From Xenopus tropicalis (taxonomy: Eukaryota; Chordata; Amphibia; Anura; Pipidae), in the NCBI RefSeq assembly GCF_000004195.4, contig NC_030677.2, positions 199,022,743 to 199,086,742 of the forward strand: a stretch of 64,000 bases of DNA, in the 5' to 3' direction. Below the pieces are notes generated by a model that saw only the letters and a program-made list of their open reading frames with translations, was not told where the DNA came from and did not search any database. The position numbers and the translations under genes are program-made. Shown piece after piece: positions 20,391-30,971 of this stretch. Each line of letters starts with the position of its first letter. The first letter of the stretch is position 1.

Positions 20391-23276
20391 CATTTGCTCA
20401 TTGTTGTTGCTACTGAGTGGAGGTGCTCTGAGTGCTCTGTGGAGTTGTGACTTTCTCCCAGGCCCGCCTGGGTCTGGGGGTTAGTTTTGTGGGTACTTTT
20501 TCTCTGTTTTTTACTGTTTTTCCCTACTCAATGGGGAAGAAGGCGAAACCATTTAGCCGGGTAGTTGAGACCCGTTTGAGAAGCAGCAAGAAGGCCACTG
20601 AGTCCAACATCATGGTGACAGTGGAGCGCACTGCAGAGGGCAATGTTTCCTGCTCTGATAAAGGAAAGGAAAAGAAAAGAAAAGAAAAGCAAAAGCTGTT
20701 CCCAAAGCGGCATGGAGAGTGACTCTGAGGACCTGGGCGCCGGTGTTGGAGTAACTGCAGGGAGCTGCGGAGCTACAACAGAGGCAGACCAGGAGGTGAG
20801 AGGAGAGTCTGATGGCTGCAAAATGGCTGCTGGCAGTGAGGGGCATGGAAGCCATATGGCAATGGTGGTTGCAGAAAGTGTTCTGACCAACCAGGAGATG
20901 GCTGCTGCCAATGGGGAACATGGAAGCCGTGTGGCCCTGGAGGTTGCAGAGAGTGCACTGAGTGACCAGGAAATGGCTGCTGCCTGTGAGGTGCATGGAA
21001 GCCGTGTGGCCCTGGAGAGTGAGCAGGTAATGGCTGCCGGCCCCCTGGGGAAGGCTGGGGAAGTGCACAAAGGTACTGAGACTGTTATACAGTATGACAC
21101 CATTATTAATGCCTTGAAAGAGCTGCGGTGTTTGGAGGAAAAACAAAGTAAGTTAAACAGAGACATTGACAGACTGATAAAGAGTGAGGATTCGCTGAAA
21201 GGAGAGAGGAGAACTCGGTTTATCAGAGAGGTGACTTTCCTCAATAAGGAGCTGGAAGAGACTGAGATCTACATTAAAGACATTCTGGCTGTTATAGAGC
21301 CATGGAGGGAGCTGTATGGCAACAAGCAGAGGTTTGAGCAGATGAAAGAAGGCAACGTGACTACTGAGAGACTGCTTAAAGTCGCTGAACTGCTCAAAAA
21401 GACTGAGGTTTCAAAAACTGTTGCAGAATGTAGCGTTGCTACTGATACTGTGCATAGTAACAGTCTTTCCAATACTGATGGTGTGTGTGCAGCTGCCGTG
21501 AGTGGGCTGAGGTGCAGGTGATTGCAGGTAATGCAATGTGTGTGAGTGAGGGGGGAGAGGCAGTGAGTGCTGGGGCAGCTGAGGTGCAAGCGGCTGAGAG
21601 TGGTGCAGCTGAGGTGCAGGTGATTGCAGGTAATGCAACGTGTGTGACTGAGGGGGGAGGGGAAGGAAAAAATGTTGTTTATTCTGCTGGGGAAAGCAAT
21701 GTGCATGGGGGGACTGAGAGTGTTGCTGGGGCTGCGGGGGGCAGTGTTTGGGAGGGAAGGAGATTCTTTGCACGTGAGCAGGATGAGGAGTTTGATGATG
21801 AGTTTGATAAGAGGAAGAATGTTGTGAAAATTAAGTGGGAGAAAGAGAGGGAGGATTTCCCGGGGCGCAGGTTTGTGGCCAGAAACATCATTAAGCAGTT
21901 GCTGGGTTTTACCCCACAGGACGTTTATGCCTTGCTGAGTGTCACAGACACTGAGTTTGATTTAAGCTATAAGTTATCCCAAGGGTTAGAGGAGTTCTGG
22001 AGGCGGTACCATCTGAGTAAAGAGGCCAAGGAATGGGAGGGGTTTAGGGTAATGCCTGTGTCCAAACCCGAAACCAAACTGGTCACCATTATCATGAAGA
22101 GAGAGAGTGCATGAGCAGGACATCCTCATATGGCTCCGGCGCCACTGTCCTATCCCCCCTGGAGCCCGTGTTTGATGAGGAGGGATTCTGGGTAGGGGGG
22201 TATAAAGTCCAAGTGAAACTGCATGTGGATCAGAATGTTCAGAAACATCTCCCAAATTCCTTTTTCATTGGGAAAGCAAGGGGTGTCTGTTTCTATGTGG
22301 GCCAGCCCAGGCTATGCTATAAATGTGGGTCCAACAGGCATTATGCTGTAAAGTGTAACATACAGAAATGTGCTTTGTGTGGGGAGACTGGGCACCCAAG
22401 CAAGGAGTGTGTAAAGGCCATAAAGTGTAACCTGTGTATGCAATCCGGCCATGCTTATAGGGCCTGCCCCGACGCCTGGCGCAACATTAGGAAGGCTTGT
22501 CCCAATCTGGAAAAAGTAATGAGTACCCCAATGCCAGGGGAGAACTTGCCCCAGACTGAGGGAAGGGGGGAGGAGAGGGCAGGTGGGGCAAAAGAGACAG
22601 ACAGGGGGCACCCAACAGAGGTGAGAGGGAAGGAGAGAGAGAACAAACAGGCAAAGGTACAGGCAGCGGTACAGGCAGCCCAAGAGGAGGGAGGTGGAGG
22701 GGATGGTTGGATAGTGGTGGGCAGCAAATCTAATAAAGCTAAGGAGGCTCAGTGCCCGGGTGTAATTACCCTCCCAACTAAAAAAAGGTTTGTTTTGCCA
22801 GGAGGGAAGTCATGGGGGGATTTAGCAGAGGAACAGGTAGAGTTGGAGAGAATGGAGGAGGGGGAGGAGGAGGAGAGGGAGAAAAGGAAAAGTCTCTCAT
22901 CTGATATCATCTCCAGCAGGAAGAAGAGCAAAAGAGAAGGGGCTTTTCAGTCTCAGGGGGCAGAAAATGAGTCACTGGAGGAAGGGGAGTTGGGGGAGCA
23001 AGATGTGATGGAGAGTCAGGGGGCAGGTGTGCGGGTACAGGTTAAACGGTCTGCTGGGAAATGTTTGGACAATTTTCAAAAAAAGAAACATAAAGATGCC
23101 TCTTGATATGTGTTTTATAATGATCTGTAAGAAATAAGATGCTTTGGAGGGAGGTACGTTTTGTTTTTTGATGTGATATTGATTTGTTTGTTTGTTTGTT
23201 TGTTTGTTTGTTTTTTTGCTTGATTGAAATGTAATTATTGTTTAATTGTATTTGTTTAATATATTTTAATAAAATT
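20391..23276 (+). mobile_element. ORF1-only retroelement-like unit, copy 2 (broken)
   Basis: This 2886-bp copy has the same start (CATTTGCTCATTG) and the same end (TTAATAAAATT) as copy 1. Its 3' region has a (TTTG)n microsatellite at about 23187-23216 that copy 1 lacks. Its leader and first 60 codons are closer to copy 3 than to copy 1. The coding region is interrupted, see the pseudogene entry. Confidence 0.75.
20531..23106 (+). pseudogene. Frameshifted ORF1/gag-like gene (copy 2)
   Basis: The start MGKKAKPFSRVVETRLRSSK is readable, then a purine-rich run near 20665-20705 (expanded AAAAG units) shifts the frame. A 22-base deletion relative to copy 1 near 21505 shifts it again and removes a linker segment. 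A 2-base loss near 22108 and a further small deletion near 22146 (in CGGCGCCACTGTCC) shift and then restore it. Downstream, all three CCHC knuckles and the basic tail remain readable and nearly identical to copy 1, ending at the same TGA (23106). Domain content is otherwise as for copy 1. It is not translatable as a single protein. Confidence 0.85.
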
Positions 23277-23893
23277 CTCTCCCTACTATACCTGCTATCC
23301 CACAGCCCCAGTCCCTTCCCAGAGGCTATTATCCCCCCACTGCTACTATAGGCACCATCTCTCCCTACTATACCTGCTATCCCACAGCCACAGTCCCTTC
23401 CCAGAGGCTATCATCCCACTGCTACTATAGGCACCATCTCTCCCTACTATACCTGCTATCCCACAGCCACAGTCCCTTCCCAGAGGCTATTATCCCCCCA
23501 CTGCTACTATAGGCACCATCTCTCCCTACTATACCTGCTATCCCACAGCCACAGTCCCTTCCCAGAGGCTATTATCCCCCCACTGCTACTATAGGCACCA
23601 TCTCTCCCTACTATACCTGCTATCCCACAGCCACAGTCCCTTCACAGAGGCTATTATCCCACTGCTACTATAGGCACCATCTCTCCCTACTATACCTGCT
23701 ATCCCACAGCCCCAGTCCCTTCCCAAAGGCTATTATCCCCCACTACTACTATAGGCACCATCTCTCCCTACTATACCTGCTATCCCACAGCCCCAGTCCC
23801 TTCCCAGAGGCTATTATCCCCCCACTGCTACTATAGGCACCATCTCTCCCTACTATACCTGCTATCCCACAGCCCCAGTCCCTTCCCAGAGGC
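23277..23893. repeat. 82-bp satellite, second block (about 7.5 units)
   Basis: It begins at unit base 1 right after copy 2 and ends at unit base 50 before copy 3. Both long and short (TATCATCCCACTG) unit variants occur, as do private changes such as TTCACAGAGG and CCCAAAGG. The phase at both edges equals that of the other blocks. Confidence 0.9.
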
Positions 23894-26337
23894 CATTTGC
23901 TCGTTGCTGTTGCTATTGAGTGGAGGTGCTCTGAGTGCTCTGTGGAGTTTTGACTCTCTCCCAGGCCCGGCTGGGTCTGGGGGTTAGTTTTTGTAGGTAC
24001 TTTTTCTTTGTTTTTTGCTGTTTTTCCCTACACAATGGGGAAGAAGGCAATTAAACCATTTAGCCGGGTAGTTGAGACCCGTTTGAGAAGCAGCAAGAAG
24101 GCCACTGGGTCCAACATCATGGTGACAGTGGAGCGCACTGCAGAGGGCAATGTTTCCTGCTCTGTTAAAGGAAAGGAAAAGAAAGGCAAAAGCTGTTCCA
24201 AAAGCGGCATGGAGAGTGACTCTGAGGACCTGGACGCCGGTGTTGGAGTAACTGCAGGGAGCTGCGGAGCTACAACAGAGGCAGACCAGGAGATGAGAGG
24301 AGAGTCTGATGACTGCAAAATGGCTGCTGGCAGTGAGGAGTATGGAAGCCATGTGGCCCTGGAGGTTGCAAAAAATGCTCTGACCAACCAGGAGATGGCT
24401 GCTGCCAATGAGGAGCATGGAAGCTGTGTGGCCCTAAAAGTTGCAGAATGCGCTCTGAGTGACCAGGAAAGCTGAGAGACTGCTTAAAGTTGCTGAACTG
24501 CTCAAAGAGACTGAAGTTTCAAAAACTTTTACTGAATGTAGCGTTGCTACTGACATTATCCATAGTAACAACCTTTCTAATGCTGATAGTGTGTGTGCAG
24601 CTGCTGTGAGTGCCGGGGGCAGTGTGGGGCAAGCGGCTGGGGTGCAGGTGATTGCAGGTAATGCAATGTGTGTGAGTGAGGGGGGAGGGGCAGTGAGTGA
24701 TGGGGCAGCTGAGGTGCAAGCGGCTGAGAGTGGTGCAGCTGAGGTGCAGGTGATTGCAGGTAATGCAATGTGTGTGAGTGAGGGGGGAGGGGAAGGAAAA
24801 ATGTTGTTTATTCTGCTGGGGAAAGCAATGTGCAAGGGGGGACTGAGAGTGTTGCTGGGGCTGCGGGGGGCAGTATTTGGGAGGGAAGGAGATTCTTTGC
24901 ACGTGAGCAGGATGAGGAGTTTGATGATGAGTTTGATAAGAGGAAGAATGTTGTGAAAATTAAGTGGGAGAAAGAGAGGGAGGATTTCCCAGGGCGCAGG
25001 TTTGTGGGCAGAAACATCATTAAGCAGTTGCTGGGTTTTACCCCACAGGATGTTTATGCCTTGCTGAGTGTCACAGACACAGAGTTTGATTTAAGCTATA
25101 AGTTATCCCAAGGGTTAGAGGAGTTCTGGAGGCGGTACCATCTGAGTAAAGAGGCCAAGGAGTGGGAGGGGTTTAGGGTAATCCCTGTGTCCAAACCCGA
25201 AACCAAACTGGTCACCATTATCATGAAGAGAGAGACAGTGCATGAGCAGGACATCCTCATATGGCTCCGGCGCCAGTGCACTGTCCTATCCCCCCTGGAG
25301 CCGGTGTTTGATGAGGAGGGATTCTGGGTAGGGGGGTATAAAGTCCAAGTAAAACTGCATGTGGATCAGAATGTTCAGAAACATCTCCCAAATTCCTTTT
25401 TCATTGGGAAAGCAAGGGGTGTCTGTTTCTATGTGGGCCAGCCCAGGCTATGCTACAAATGTGGGTCCAACAGGCATTATGCTGTAAAGTGCAACATACA
25501 GAAATGTGCTTTGTGTGGGGAGACTGGGCACCCAAACAAGGAGTGTGTAAAGGCCATAAAGTGCAACCTGTGTATGCAATCCGGCCATGCTTTTAGGGCC
25601 TGCCCCGACGCCTGGCGGAACATTAGGAAGGCTTGTCCCAATTTGGAAAAAGTAATGAGTACCCCAATGCCAGGGGAGAACTTGCCCCAGACTGAGGGAG
25701 GGGGGGAGGAGAGGGCAGGTGGGGGAAAAGAGACAGACAGGGGGCGCCCAACAGAGGTGAGAGTAAAAGAGGGAGAGAACAAACAGGCAGCGGTACAGGC
25801 AGCCCAAGAGGAGGGAGGTGGAGGGGATGGTTGGATAGTGGTGGGCAGCAAATCTAATAAAGCTAAGGAGGCTCAGTGCCCGGGTGTAATTACCCTCCCA
25901 ACTGGAAATAGGTTTGTTTTGCCAGGAGGGAAGTCATGGGGGGATTTAGCAGAGGAACAGGTAGAGTTGGAGAGAATGGAGGAGGAGGAGGAGGAGGAGA
26001 GGGAGAAAAGGAAAAGTCTCTCATCTGATATCATCTCCAGCAGGAAGAAGAGCAAAAGGGAAGGGGCTTTTCAGTCTCAGGGGGCAGAAAAGGAGTCACT
26101 GGAGGAAGGGGAGTTGGGGGAGCAAGATGTGATGGAGAGTCAGGGGGCAGGTGTGCGGGTACAAGTTAAACGGTCTGCTGGGAAATGTTTGGACAATTCT
26201 CAAAAAAAAGAAACATAAAGATGCCTCTTGATATGTGTTTTATAATGATCTGTAAGAAATAAGATGCTTGAATTTTTTGCTTGATTGAAATGTAATTATT
26301 GTTTTATTGTATTTGTTTAATATATTTTAATAAAATT
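23894..26337 (+). mobile_element. ORF1-only retroelement-like unit, copy 3 (internally deleted)
   Basis: This 2444-bp copy starts CATTTGCTCGTTGCTGTTG and ends TTAATAAAATT, flanked by satellite in the same phase as copies 1 and 2. About 389 bp present in copy 1 (18012-18400) is missing, joining GACCAGGAAA to GCTGAGAGACTG. Its 3' region is also about 60 bp shorter than in the other two. Confidence 0.75.
24035..26218 (+). pseudogene. Frameshifted, internally deleted ORF1/gag-like gene (copy 3)
   Basis: The N-terminus (MGKKAIKPFSRVVETRLRSS) reads to about 24475, where the 389-base deletion removes most of the predicted coiled coil and shifts frame. One A is lost from an A-run near 24797 (five instead of six), shifting again. 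From about 24830 the globular domain and all three CCHC knuckles are open for 462 codons and nearly identical to copy 1. An extra A near 26205 makes it end KKET at 26218, just before the ancestral stop. The open C-terminal half could in principle be translated from a downstream ATG, but I see no evidence that it is. Confidence 0.85.
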
Positions 26338-27480
26338 CTCTCCCTACTATACCTGCTATCCCACAGCCACAGTCCCTTCCCAGAGGCTATTATCCCCCCA
26401 CTGCTACTATAGGCACCATCTCTCCCTACTATACCTGCTATCCCACAGCCCCAGTCCCTTCCCAGAGGCTATTATCCCCCCACTGCTACTATAGGCACCA
26501 TCTCTCCCTACTATACCTGCTATCCCACAGCCCCAGTCCCTTCCCAGAGGCTATTATCCCCCCACTGCTACTATAGGCACCATCTCTCCCTACTATACCT
26601 GCTATCCCACAGCCCCAGTCCCTTCCCAGAGGCTATTATCCCCCCACTGCTACTATAGGCACCATCTCTCCCTACTATACCTGCTATCCCACAGCCACAG
26701 TCCCTTCCCAGAGACTATTATCCCACTGCTACTATAGGCACCATCTCTCCCTACTATACCTGCTATCCCACAGCCCCAGTCCCTTCCCAGAGGCTATTAT
26801 CCCACTGCTACTATAGGCACCATCTCTCCCTACTATACCTGCTATCCCACAGCCCCAGTCCCTTCCCAGAGGCTATTATCCCCCCACTGCTACTATAGGC
26901 ACCATCTCTCCCTACTATACCTGCTATCCCACAGCCACAGTCCCTTCCCAGAGGCTATTATCCCCCCACTGCTACTATAGGCACCATCTCTCCCTACTAT
27001 ACCTACTATCCCACAGCCACAGTCCCTTCCCAGAGGCTATTATCCCCCCACTGCTACTATAGGCACCATCTCTCCCTACTATACCTGCTATCCCACAGCG
27101 CCAGTCCCTTCCCAGAGGCTATTATCCCCCCACTGCTACTATAGGCACCATCTCTCCCTACTATACCTGCTATCCCACAGCCCCAGTCCCTTCCCAGAGG
27201 CTATTATCCCCCCACTGCTACTATAGGCACCATCTCTCCCTACTATACCTGCTATCCCACAGCCACAGTCCCTTCCCAGAGGCTATTATCCCCCCACTAC
27301 TACTATAGGCACCATCTCTCCCTACTATACCTGCTATCCCACAGCCCCAGTCCCTTCCCAGAGGCTATTATCCCCCCACTGCTACTATAGGCACCATCTC
27401 TCCCTACTATACCTGCTATCCCACAGCCCCAGTACCTTCCCAGAGGCTATTATCCCACTGCTACTATAGGCTCCATCTCT
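26338..27480. repeat. 82-bp satellite, third block (about 14 units)
   Basis: It begins at unit base 1 after copy 3 and ends within GGCTCCATCTCT at about 27480. It contains C- and A-type units, two or three short units, and single changes (CAGCGCCAG, GTACCTTCCC, ACCTACTATC). It runs straight into a MITE terminus. Confidence 0.9.
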
Positions 27481-27514
27481 AAACATTCTGGATAACAGGT
27501 CCCATACCTGTACA
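27481..27514. mobile_element. Right terminus of a TACAGGTATGGGA-family MITE abutting the satellite
   Basis: AACATTCTGGATAACAGGTCCC followed by ATACCTGTA is the same right end found at 15219 and 10848. It joins the satellite without a gap, so the 82-bp array may lie inside an element of this family. I did not find a matching left terminus upstream of 16253. Confidence 0.6.
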
Positions 27515-28431
27515 TTCAAGCTATTTCAGATGACAATATGACTAAATACAGAGTAGCCAAGTGTTCCTATTTTCCAGGGGCAGCCCCCTGGCTTTGACTT
27601 TTTATTTGGCAGTGTCCCCAGGGCTAGTGTTAGAACAGGGCCCTAATTTGCCCTGGAACCCAGGCATGGACTGACTGAAATATACTGTGTGATTCTGTAT
27701 TTCAGCAACAGATGGCAGACAGCAGCATGGGAATCCCTCCTATGTAAGCATTGCCAAGTGCCCCCAATTTTCTAATGCTGCTCCTTTATATTTCTGGGTT
27801 TTACAGGGTTAACGTTATTTCCACAAAAGCAGCCTTCAGTCGCTAGATTTAATATTGATAACTATTGTTAAGCATTTGATCAGGTTATGTAGAGTAAACG
27901 TTCTCTTAATATATTGGCTGAGGCCATTTCAACCTCATATAGTGTCAGTTTGAATGTTCTAGTAAAGGGTGGGAGAGGTGGTTTTGGCAGGGAAAGGGGC
28001 ATCAGCACTGACACTGCCCATATCAAGGAAAAAGCACAGATCAATAGAAGGCAAATATACATTTTACCAAGTTCCCCTGGCAACACACCTGCATATAACC
28101 ACCTACCTTCAGCCACAGCCACAGAACATTAACTCTCCAGTGTTATTCACAGTACCATTTCCGTCAGTTCCGCGTGAGACTGTCTGGGGGGCTGGTGAGT
28201 GACATATATCACTTAAATGAAATTAAACACACAAAAAAATAAGCATACAGTATAAAGTTACATGGGGCACACTTTTATTACATAAATACTGTTCAGCAGC
28301 TGAATATATACATATACTGTATATATATATAGGTGCAGAGAGGAGCATAACCCTAAAAATGTAGTTAACTGACCGGGTTCTGGACAAATAAATTAAATAT
28401 AGAGACAGAGTACCGCACACACTGGGACAAA
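27515..28431. other. No gene recognised
   Basis: An AT-rich interval with a short (TA)n run near 28305-28331. The minus-strand frame at 27880-28122 has a hydrophobic stretch (LLLICAFSLIWAVSVLM) but no start context or homology that I recognise. Confidence 0.45.
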
Positions 28432-30241
28432 GGGGCAAACTCATTAAAGTACAAATCCGAATTACAAAATCTGATAATTTCTGATGATTGCAAAAGTCCT
28501 GAAAAATTCCGTTCGTTTGAATACAAAGATTTATTACTTACGATCCGAAAGTTCTGAAATTTTTGTATTGAAACGATCAATTGCAAATGGTGATCCAATA
28601 GTCACAAAATTTTCGTATCCGAACAATCGTAAACGTTGGGAAAACCTTTCCAACTTTGAACTTTCAGTGCATAATTTTGGAAGCCTCCCATAGGGCTCAA
28701 TGGCACTCTGCAGCTCCAACCCGGCCCAAGGAAAGTCTCCCATAGGGCTCAATGGCACTCTGCAGCTCCAACCCGGCCCAAGGAAAGTCTCCCATAGGGC
28801 TCAATGGCACTCTGCAGCTCCAACCCCGCCCAAGGAAAGTCTCCCATAGGGCTCAATGGCACTCTGCAGCTCCAACCTGGCCCAAGCAAAGTCTCCCATA
28901 GGGCTCAATGGCACTCTGCAGCTCCAACCCGGCCCAAGGAAAGTCTCCCATAGGGCTCAATGGCACTCTGCGGCTCCAACCCGGCCCAAGGAAAGTCTCC
29001 CATAGGGCTCAATGGCACTCTGCAGCTCCAACCCGGCCCAAGGAAAGTCTCCCATAGGGCTCAATGGCACTCTGCAGCTCCAACCCGGCCCAAAGAAAGT
29101 CTCCCATAGGGCTCAATGGCACTCTGCAGCTCCAACCCACCCCAAGGAAAGTCTCCCATAGGGCTCAATGGCACTCTGCAGCTCCAACCCGGCCCAAGGA
29201 AAGTCTCCCATAGGGCTCAATGGCACCCTGCAGCTCCAACCTGGCCCAAGGAAAGTCTCCCATAGGGCTCAATGGCACTCTGCAGCTCCAACCCGGCCCA
29301 AGGAAAGTCTCCCATAGGGCTCAATGGCACTCTGCAGCTCCAACCCGCCCCAAGGAAAGTCTCCCATAGGGCTCAATGGCACTCTGCAGCTCCAACCCGG
29401 CCCAAGGAAAGTCTCCCATAGGGCTCAATGGCACTCTGCAGCTCCAACCCGCCCCAAGGAAAGTCTCCCATAGGGCTCAATGGCACTCTGCAGCTCCAAC
29501 CCGCCCCAAGGAAAGTCTCCCATAGGGCTCAATGGCACTCTGCAGCTCCAACCCGGCCCAAGGAAAGTCTCCCATAGGGCTCAATGGCACTCTGCAGCTC
29601 CAACCCGGCCCAAGGAAAGTCTCCCATAGGGCTCAATGGCACTCTGCAGCTCCAACCCGGCCCAAGGAAAGCCTCCCATAGGGCTCAATGGCACTCTGCA
29701 GCTCCAACCCGGCCCAAGGAAAGCCTCCCATAGGGCTCAATGGCACTCTGCAGCTCCAACCCGGCCAAAGGAAAGTCTCCCATAGGGCTCAATGGCACTC
29801 TGCAGCTCCAACCTGGCAAGCCTCCCATAGGGCTCAATGGCACTCTGCAGCTCCAACCTGGCCCAAGGAAAGTCTCCCATAGGGCTCAATGGCACTCTGC
29901 AGCTCCAACCTGGCAAGCCTCCCATAGGGCTCAATGGCACTCTGCAGCTCCAACCCAGCCCAAGGAAAGTCTCCCATAGGGCTCAATGGCACTCTGCAGC
30001 TCCAACCTGGCCCAAGGAAAGTCTCCCATAGGGCTCAATGGCACTCTGCAGCTCCAACCCGACCCAAGGAAAGTCACGATACTGAAGCTTGAATGAATCT
30101 GAAACTTTTGTACTCGTTGTGACAAATACAATTTGTGCAAATTAACGAAAATATCACCGAAAATATGCAAAAGTTGTAAACTTTAGAAAAAAATAAGAAT
30201 TTTTTGTAATCGGGCCTGTCGTACTTTAATGAATGTGCCCC
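28432..30241. mobile_element. Foldback MITE enlarged by an internal 52-bp minisatellite
   Basis: The ends GGGGCAAACTCATTAAAGTAC (28432) and GTACTTTAATGAATGTGCCCC (30241) are inverted. Flanking arms of about 200 bp are A/T-rich and partly complementary (AATCCGAATTACAAAATC region against the 30075-30215 region). The centre is entirely the 52-bp array described separately. There is no protein-coding capacity. Confidence 0.7.
28683..30075. repeat. 52-bp minisatellite, about 26 copies
   Basis: The unit is GTCTCCCATAGGGCTCAATG, GCACTCTGCAGCTCCAACCC, GGCCCAAGGAAA. Copies are about 95 percent alike. Two units near 29815 and 29905 carry an internal deletion (CCTGGCAAGCCTCC). Repetitive phantom ORFs (64-79 aa) on both strands come from it. 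Confidence 0.92.
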
Positions 30242-30963
30242 AAAATGTACAGAAAATAGTTTTATTACAAAAAATCCAATGTTTGAAGTACAAACGGTGC
30301 CCCCTAAACATTTCATGGTTTGTAACTAATAAAATAGCAGGGTTCATCCCGCTTAACCAAGTCCTGTTGTGCCAATATTTTTGCGTATTTTGGAATATAG
30401 CGGAGGGTGCAGAACCATCTTTAGATATTGTGCCCCAGGTGGAACATAGGTGGTAAGGCCAGGGTGTGCTGGTGAGTGCGGATAAACTTCCCACCTCTTC
30501 CCATATCACTTATTACAAGAGGTGGGTATTTGGTGTGCAGATCTTTAGCCATAAATGTGCCTGGGATGCCTTAAATCTCTATTATATCATATCTATCACA
30601 ACAAAATAAATATAATAACCATTTGCTTTTCTCTAAGCTTTGTATTGATTTCCCCTATTTACACACACCGGTGCCCCAATTTTGCAAGCATGTAATTGTT
30701 AAAAGATTTCTTTAAGGCTGATGTCCTGCGGAGCGTGTTAGTCACCCGCAATAAATCTCTGCTATTGTATCGACTAAACGCTCTGAAATGCCTTTCCACC
30801 GGCACAAATAGGAATCACTGGTGGAAAAGCCTTTATATTACTTTGGTTTTCTGAAGTCGCGTAAAGTTTCCTCCTTCATGCGACTTCGGAAAACAATATA
30901 TAAATATATTGTGCTATAAAAATATATATTGCATAAAACTGCTCATATGTAAAGCCCTGCTTC
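30242..30963. other. No gene recognised
   Basis: AT-rich with (TA)-rich text near 30895-30930. No coding or RNA feature is supported. Confidence 0.45.
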
Positions 30964-30971
30964 ATCTAAAT

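Noticed and set aside
17572..22931. Minus-strand frames of up to 238 aa opposite the ORF1-like genes
   Set aside because: Shadow frames of the + strand genes. They lack domains, while the + frames contain conserved zinc knuckles in all three copies.
16157..27485. CRISPR array
   Set aside because: Units are contiguous 79-82-bp repeats without unique spacers, in vertebrate DNA. This is a satellite.
27880..28122. Small membrane protein on the minus strand
   Set aside because: It has a hydrophobic stretch but an overlapping + frame of similar length, no homology that I recognise and no supporting context.
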